In this document: positions 56,532 through 64,000 of the stretch, piece after piece
Position numbering within the stretch: position 1 is the first letter of the stretch
Layout: every line of letters begins with the position of its first letter
Source: Delphinus delphis
Taxonomy: Eukaryota > Chordata > Mammalia > Artiodactyla > Delphinidae
Assembly: GCF_949987515.2 (NCBI RefSeq)
Contig: NC_082696.1
Coordinates: 37,118,431-37,182,430, forward strand
Direction: 5' to 3'
Length of the DNA stretch: 64,000 nt
Notes under the pieces: generated by a model
What the model saw: only the letters and a program-made list of their open reading frames with translations
Databases searched by the model: none
Told to the model about the DNA's origin: nothing
Translations under genes and position numbers: made by a program

Positions 56532-59235
56532 AAATGAAAATGTATATCTAGATCTCAGAAGCAACTATCAAAATTATTAAAATGTGACAGCTTTCTAGAC
56601 ATTACTATTAAAAGCATTCATTAGGTATAATTAATTGCTCTAGGGTATGTTTAACAATATAAGTTTCTGATAATATAATGAAGCCCAAGGGTTATATACC
56701 TGCATCCCTAGTATATAAACAAATTGGGTTGTTTTAAGTGTAAAATAATCCCTTGGTTACTCTTTTATGATCTGTAAGTTAATTATTTTATTTCTAAATA
56801 TAGGTGGTGCATCATTCACTAATGGTGCCCATAAATTATGAAAGTAGAAATTGAGATCTCAAAATAGTCATATAAAGAAAAGTGTTAGGATATAATTTCA
56901 GCTAAGAGTAGATTACAATTATAACACACCCAACAGAATACAGTTATTTGCAGAGAGCAGAAGAGCGCTAATTTTTTTCCTGTGTGTAACTATTCAAAAA
57001 CTATTTCATAAATTTTATTTTCCCAGGTGATGAATCTAATAGGTGAATTACCATATTATATGTGTTTTCCTTCTAACAGTGCACTTTGAAGTTAATTACA
57101 GAACAAACAGATCTCTTCTCTTTTCAAAATAACTCAATTCAGTTAATACCTGGGATTAGTTTGCATTTCTATTTGATATGTGAGCAAGAAAATCACAATT
57201 GACCAGAATAATCCAACAACACAGTAAGACTATTTACATCAGGAATTCTCAAAACTATTAATCCAATAGTCAAGGTCACATTTAATGCTCAAAGGCAGCT
57301 GCCTACAAAGTCAGCAAACACTCTGGGTTACAAACTAATGTTATCTCTGTTTCATTAACAGAACATCTATTAAAATAGCACCTCAGAAAGTAAGAATCTG
57401 CAGGATGTTTCAGGATATTTAGTTAAAACACTAATATCTAAAGCATTAATATAAATAGTGTGGAAATAGTTATTATGCAATGTATATGTTTATTTGTTCC
57501 TACCATATTATGTGCTAATTTATATGACATTCCCGATATTTTATTAATATCATTGAGATAAAATTTTAAAGAAATTTCTCTGGTTGATTAGTTTTATTTT
57601 TCCTTAAATCTCATGGGGATAATCATTAAAATATATTAATAAATATTGTAATAATAATGCTGGATTTACACAGGATTTTTGATGAAAAAATATATTATCT
57701 ATACAATTATGGGTACAAAGAAAACTGAATATCAACCAGGTCAGCCCTGTGTACCATATTATTGTAATTAAGCGGTTTCATTCCCAAAGGTACACACTGG
57801 CTTCATTAATGATGCTAATATCTATTTCTCTCATAAGTACAGGCAGATAGTTTAGCAGAAAAAGCAGAAAAGACACTGGAAAAGGACAACAAAAAATTCT
57901 AAACTCTAACGGGTAACTCAAGTTTGCCTTAATATTTTACTGCTTTTTATCATTTCTTGCCAATATTCATTATGAAGAAATCAATTCTTTACAAAATGTT
58001 TTATGGAAACAAACCTACTTCTCTCACGTATATAAAGACCACAGAATTTCCTCCCTGATTCTGTTTCCCATATTTGTCCCTCAGCCTCAAACAAACTGAC
58101 CCATTCTTATGGTCAAATTAGTTTATTTTTTTTGGGTGAGGTGAGGGAAAAAAGTGGTTTATATTCTGTAACCTAAGTATTATCAGCAATTTCAAGAGTC
58201 CCATTTTTGAGCTTTCATATATCTGTACATTTTTCAATCACCATTGCTTATTTCTGGCACTCTGATACTTGAGGAATGTGAGGCAGTTGCAGAAGCTAAA
58301 GAATTAAATGGCATAAATATACCTTTCTCAAACCCTTTGAGCAGGAAAGGGAGGAAAATCCCAGTACAGATAACAATATAACTTTGCCCTTTATGGTTTT
58401 CCTTTAGATTATTTGTTAAAAGGAAATTATTAAATTTTCATGTGCTCTGCAGAGTCTAGCCTTTGTTTGTAAGATGAAAAGAAAAGGAAATATTATTAAC
58501 TGCTTCACTGCCATGGGATAGTCATTACCTGCCTGTGTGCATTAGAAGAATTCTTAGTCATTTGGGTTGCAACTCTCTTGAACTCTAATGTTTTAGGATG
58601 TGTCCTCGTTATGGTTTCAATGCCCATGTCCAAGGTCATGGGATCACAAGCTTTATTTTGTGTCTGCAGTCATCACATGGAGCAGTGAGAAAAATTACAC
58701 ATTTGTGCAGCCAGCTTGGCTCAGATTTCTCCCTCTTTTTTTAATTTTAAACAAACTCTGATCTGCTCGATCATCTTACTCAGCCAATATGACTGAATAC
58801 CTGTCCTCCAATTATTAAGGTGATTATTTAAAATTGAAAATATCATTAAAAGTCATTTTAGTGAGGAATCTCTTTGAACAAAGTGGATTATACAGCAGAG
58901 ATATATAAATTGGGTAAGGAATTCAAGTCCTGGGAATGTGAGCTTTAAGCAGAAAATGATGTGTCTTTCCTAGAGCCACCTGAACAATTCCTTTTCATTG
59001 GTCACGGCATGTTCAGGAAAGGACTGCCTGCTGCTGAGAGTGTGGAGTATGATGACCGGCAAGAATACAGAAATGCCATCCACCAGGGCAGACACTGCCG
59101 AGGGCCACAATGAGGACTTGTCCAAAATCTGCTCATAAAACTACAGGTTCCAGAAGCCTTGGATCTATTTCATATGATAACGTCACCCTCTTACTTTATC
59201 TTTCATCATTTGAAATTGAAAAAAAAAAAGTCAAC
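56532..59235. other. Unassigned 2.7 kb, no gene seen
   Basis: AT-rich and free of young repeats. No open frame longer than about 90 codons, and no family recognised. Such a repeat-poor island may hold conserved non-coding DNA, but that cannot be judged from one sequence. Confidence 0.4.
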
Positions 59236-59248
59236 ATTATTTATACTC

Positions 59249-61290
59249 CATACGATCATCTCAATAGATGCAGAGAAAGCTTTCGACAAAATTCAACACC
59301 CATTTATGATAAAAACCCTGCAGAAAGTAGGCATAGAGGGAACTTTTCTCAACATAATAAAGGCCATATATGACAAACCCACAGCAAACCGTCCTGAATG
59401 GTGAAAAACTGAAAGCACTACCACTAAGATCAGGAATAAGACAAGGTTGCTCACTCTCATCGCTCTTATTCAACATAGTTTTGGAAGTTTTAGCCACAGC
59501 AATCAGAGAAGAAAAGGAAATAAAAGGAATCCAAATCGGAAAAGAAGAAGTAAAGCTGTCACTGTTTGCAGATGACATGATACTATACATAGAGAATCCT
59601 AAAGATGCTACCAGAAAACTACTAGAGCTAATCAATGAATTTGGTAAAGTAGCAGGATACAAAATTAATGCACAGAAATCTCTGGCATTCCTATACACCA
59701 ATGATGAAAAATCTGGAAGTGAAATCAAGAAAACACTCACATTTACCATTACAACAAAAAGAATAAAATATCTAGGAATAAACCTACCTAAGGAGACAAA
59801 AGACCTGTATGCAGAAAATTATAAGACACTGATGAAAGAAATTAAAGATGATACAAATAGATGGAGAGATATACCATATTCTTGGATTGGAAGAATCAAC
59901 ATTGTGAAATGACTCTACTACCCAAAGCAATCTACAGATTCAATGCAATCCCTATCAAACTACCACTGGCATTTTTCACAGAACTAGAACAAAAAATTTC
60001 ACAATTTGTATGGAAACACAAAAGATCCCGAATAGCCAAAGCAATCTTGAGAAAGAAAAACAGAGCTGGAGGAATCAGGCTCCCGGACTTCAGACTATAC
60101 TACAAAGGCTACTATAATCAAGACTGTATGGTACTGGCACAAAAACAGAAAGATAGATCAATGGAACAGGAGAGAAAGCCCAGAGATTAAACCCATGCAC
60201 ATATGGTCACCTTATCTTTGATAAAGGAGGCAGGAATGTACAGTGGAGAAAGGACAGCCTCTTCAATAAGTGGTGCTGGGAAAACTGGACAGGTACATGT
60301 AAAACTATGAGATTCGATCACTCCCTAACACCATACACAAAAATAAGCTCAAAATGGATTAAAGACCTAAATGTAAGGTGAGAAACTATCCAACTCTTAG
60401 AGGAAAACATAGGCAGGACACTCTATGACATAAATCACAGCGAGATCCTTTTTACCAACCTCCTAGAGAAATGGAAATAAAAACAAAAATAAACAAATGG
60501 GACCTAATGAAACTTCAAAGCTTTTGCACAGCAAAGGAAACCATAAACAAGACCAAAAGACAACCCTCAGAATGGGAGAAAATATTTGCAAATGAAGCAA
60601 CTGACAAAGGATTAATCTCCAAAATTTATAAGCAGCTCATGCAGCTTAAGAACAAAAAAACAAATAACCCAATCCAAAAATGGGCAGAAGAGCTAAATAG
60701 ACATTTCTCCAAAGAAGATATACAGATTGCCAACAAACACATGAAAGGATGCTCAACATCACTAATCATTAGAGAAATGCAAATCAAAACTACAATGAGA
60801 TATCATCTCACACCAGTCAGAACGGCCATAATCAAAAAATCTAGAAACAATAAATGCTGGAGAGGGTGTGGAGAAAAGGGAACCCTCTTGCATTGTTGGT
60901 GGGAATGTAAATTGATACAGCCACTGTGGAGAACAGTATGGAGGTTCCTCAAAAAACTACAAATAGAACTACCATATGACCCAGCAATCCCACTACTGGG
61001 CATATACCCTGAGAAAACCATAATTCAAAAAGAGTCATGTACCAAAATGTTCATTGCAGCTCTATTTACAATAGCCCAGAGATGGAAACAACCTAAGTGT
61101 CCATCATCGGATGAATAGATAAAGAAGATGTGGCACATATATACAATGGAATATTACTCAGCCATAAAAAGAAACGAAATTGAGCTATTTGTAATGAGGT
61201 GGATAGACCTAGAGTCTGTCATACAGAGTGAAGTAAGTCAGAAAGAGAGAGACAAATATCGTATGCTAACACATATATATGGAATTTAAG
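59249..61290 (+). pseudogene. L1 ORF2 C-terminal part (reverse transcriptase), broken
   Basis: The frame 59370-59912 carries the reverse-transcriptase active site FADD at residues 66-69 ([20 protein letters not shown]) and the preceding [18 protein letters not shown] block. A frameshift near 59900 moves to 59861-60190 and another near 60190-60470 leads to 60471-61118. That last frame has the Cys-rich motif [18 protein letters not shown] and ends at a premature stop at 61116-61118. The endonuclease domain is absent because of 5' truncation. Confidence 0.92.
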
Positions 61291-61650
61291 AAGAAAAGTC
61301 ATGAAGAACCTAGGGTAAGACAGGAATAAAGACACAGACCTACTAGAGAATGGACTTGAGGATATGGGGAGGGGGAAGGGTAAGCTGTGACAAAGCGAGA
61401 GAGAGGCATGGACATATATACACTACCAAACGTAAGGTAGATAGCTAGTGGAAAGCAGCCGCATAGCACAGGGAGATCAGCTCGGTGCTTTGTGACCGCC
61501 TGGAGGGGTGGGATAGGAGGGTGGGAGGGAGGGAGATGCAAGAGGGAAGAGATATGGGAACATATGTATATATATAAGTGATTCATTTTGTTGTGAAGCA
61601 GAAACTAACACACCATTGTAAAGCAATTATACTCCAATAAAGATGTTAAA

Positions 61651-61715
61651 AAAAAAATGGTTAAAATGAAAAAATAAATAAATAAATTAAATTAAATGGT
61701 TAAAATGAAAAAAAG
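61651..61715 (+). repeat. Tail of the L1 with a duplicated unit and (TAAA)n
   Basis: The unit AAATGGTTAAAATGAAAAAA occurs twice, at 61655 and 61694, with TAAATAAATAAATTAAATT between. This is not a plain A tail and suggests slippage or priming at two places. Confidence 0.9.
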
Positions 61716-61728
61716 ATTATTTATACTC

Positions 61729-63514
<1,786 letters not shown>

Positions 63515-63880
63515 GCATTCAGTTAACCAAAATTTATTAAGTCCTTAGAAGGAAACATGCTAGAAAGACACAGAGGATACAAAGATCAATGATAAATTCT
63601 CCCTGAATTCAAGTCAAGTGAAAGAGGTAGATTAGAAAAGAGAAGATTCTTACACAAAAATCATAAAAGGGTGTATATAGTCTGAGCTCAAGGAAAGAAG
63701 ATGGGAAACGTGTGCAAACTATGATGAGAAAAGGTAGTCCTGCAACATCTAACAGAATAGGTGAAACACCTTCCATAAGAGGTGAACCGAACTAATTTAT
63801 GGATTTTACCAAACAGCAGTGTGGGGGATTGGAAAGGCCATGGTGGAAGGTTGAAGTAAACAAAGAAAGCAGCAGGTGTG
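63515..63880 (-). repeat. L2 LINE fragment
   Basis: CAGTTAACCAAAATTTATTA, ACACAGAGGATACAAAGATC and then ACACCTTCCATAAGAGGTGA and GGATTGGAAAGGCCATGGTG fit the reversed L2 3' end and late ORF2. Confidence 0.5.
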
Positions 63881-63899
63881 AACTTAAAAAAAATGGAAC

Positions 63900-64000
63900 A
63901 AGAGGCTACAATGTCATTTCTCTGCTAAATGAATACCAATGGCTCCCATTCTTCATATGGTGAGTTCCAAAATCTTTATTTTATAGTTCAAGGACCTCCA
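63900..64000 (+). repeat. L2 LINE fragment (runs off the window)
   Basis: AATGTCATTTCTCTGCTAAA, ACCAATGGCTCCCATTCTTC and ATTTTATAGTTCAAGGACCT match late L2 ORF2 on the plus strand, opposite to the fragment on its left. Confidence 0.5.

Larger units (their letters stand above)
59249..61715 (+). mobile_element. 5'-truncated L1 LINE with a long, complex A-rich tail
   Basis: Plus strand, about 2.5 kb. It begins inside the reverse-transcriptase domain of ORF2 and runs through the C-terminus to the 3'UTR (ACTCCAATAAAGATGTTAAA at 61631-61650) and a tail of about 65 bp. It is flanked by a perfect 13-bp duplication, ATTATTTATACTC at 59236 and 61716. The same 3'UTR type occurs in the L1 at 52237-56268 and in the split L1 near 38 kb. 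Confidence 0.96.

Overview
The window looks like nuclear DNA from a cetacean (whale or dolphin), or at least a whippomorph. The diagnostic sign is six tRNA-derived SINEs of the CHR class: five short copies and one long copy. They carry the characteristic head (start GGGCTTCCCTGGTGGCGCAG, B-box-like GGTTCGTGCC) and have target-site duplications. Cetartiodactyl-type L1s, MIR, L2, MER5/MER20 and MLT LTRs complete a mammalian background. The DNA is AT-rich, and I found no host protein-coding exon, rRNA, functional tRNA, CRISPR array or operon. It reads as an intergenic desert or a long intron.

Layout. 1-470 is the end of an endogenous retroviral LTR. 1-25 kb is a patchwork of old repeats (L1M/HAL1, L2, MIR, MER20, MER5, MLT1, MLT2) into which young CHR SINEs have landed. 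7.6-10.6 kb is a nested stack: an old L1M broken by a MER20 and a second small DNA transposon, the latter split again by a younger truncated L1. 25-38 kb holds another truncated L1, an L2 array, a well-defined solo LTR (27734-28400, TSD TTAG), a long CHR SINE, a Charlie-type DNA transposon and a 1.3 kb L2 reverse-transcriptase fossil. 38-45 kb is a nearly full-length but dead L1 on the minus strand, inserted inside an older L1 tail. It appears to carry about 690 bp of non-L1 DNA at its 3' side, which suggests a 3' transduction. 45-49.6 kb is mostly unassigned. 49.6-51 kb is an old L1/HAL1 5' region. 52.2-56.3 kb is a second minus-strand L1 with a roughly 1 kb ORF2 deletion. 59.2-61.7 kb is a third, 5'-truncated L1 on the plus strand. 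The last 2 kb carry L2 fragments.

Nothing here acts as a pathway. The only coding remnants are retroelement ORFs (L1 ORF1 and ORF2, L2 reverse transcriptase), all interrupted. The items most worth a second look are the L1 with the putative transduction, the solo LTR with promoter and polyA signals, the GC-richer open segment near 46.6 kb and an exon-like open segment near 25.0-25.3 kb. Repeat family names come from recognising sequence by eye. Old, diverged copies have boundaries uncertain by tens of bases.
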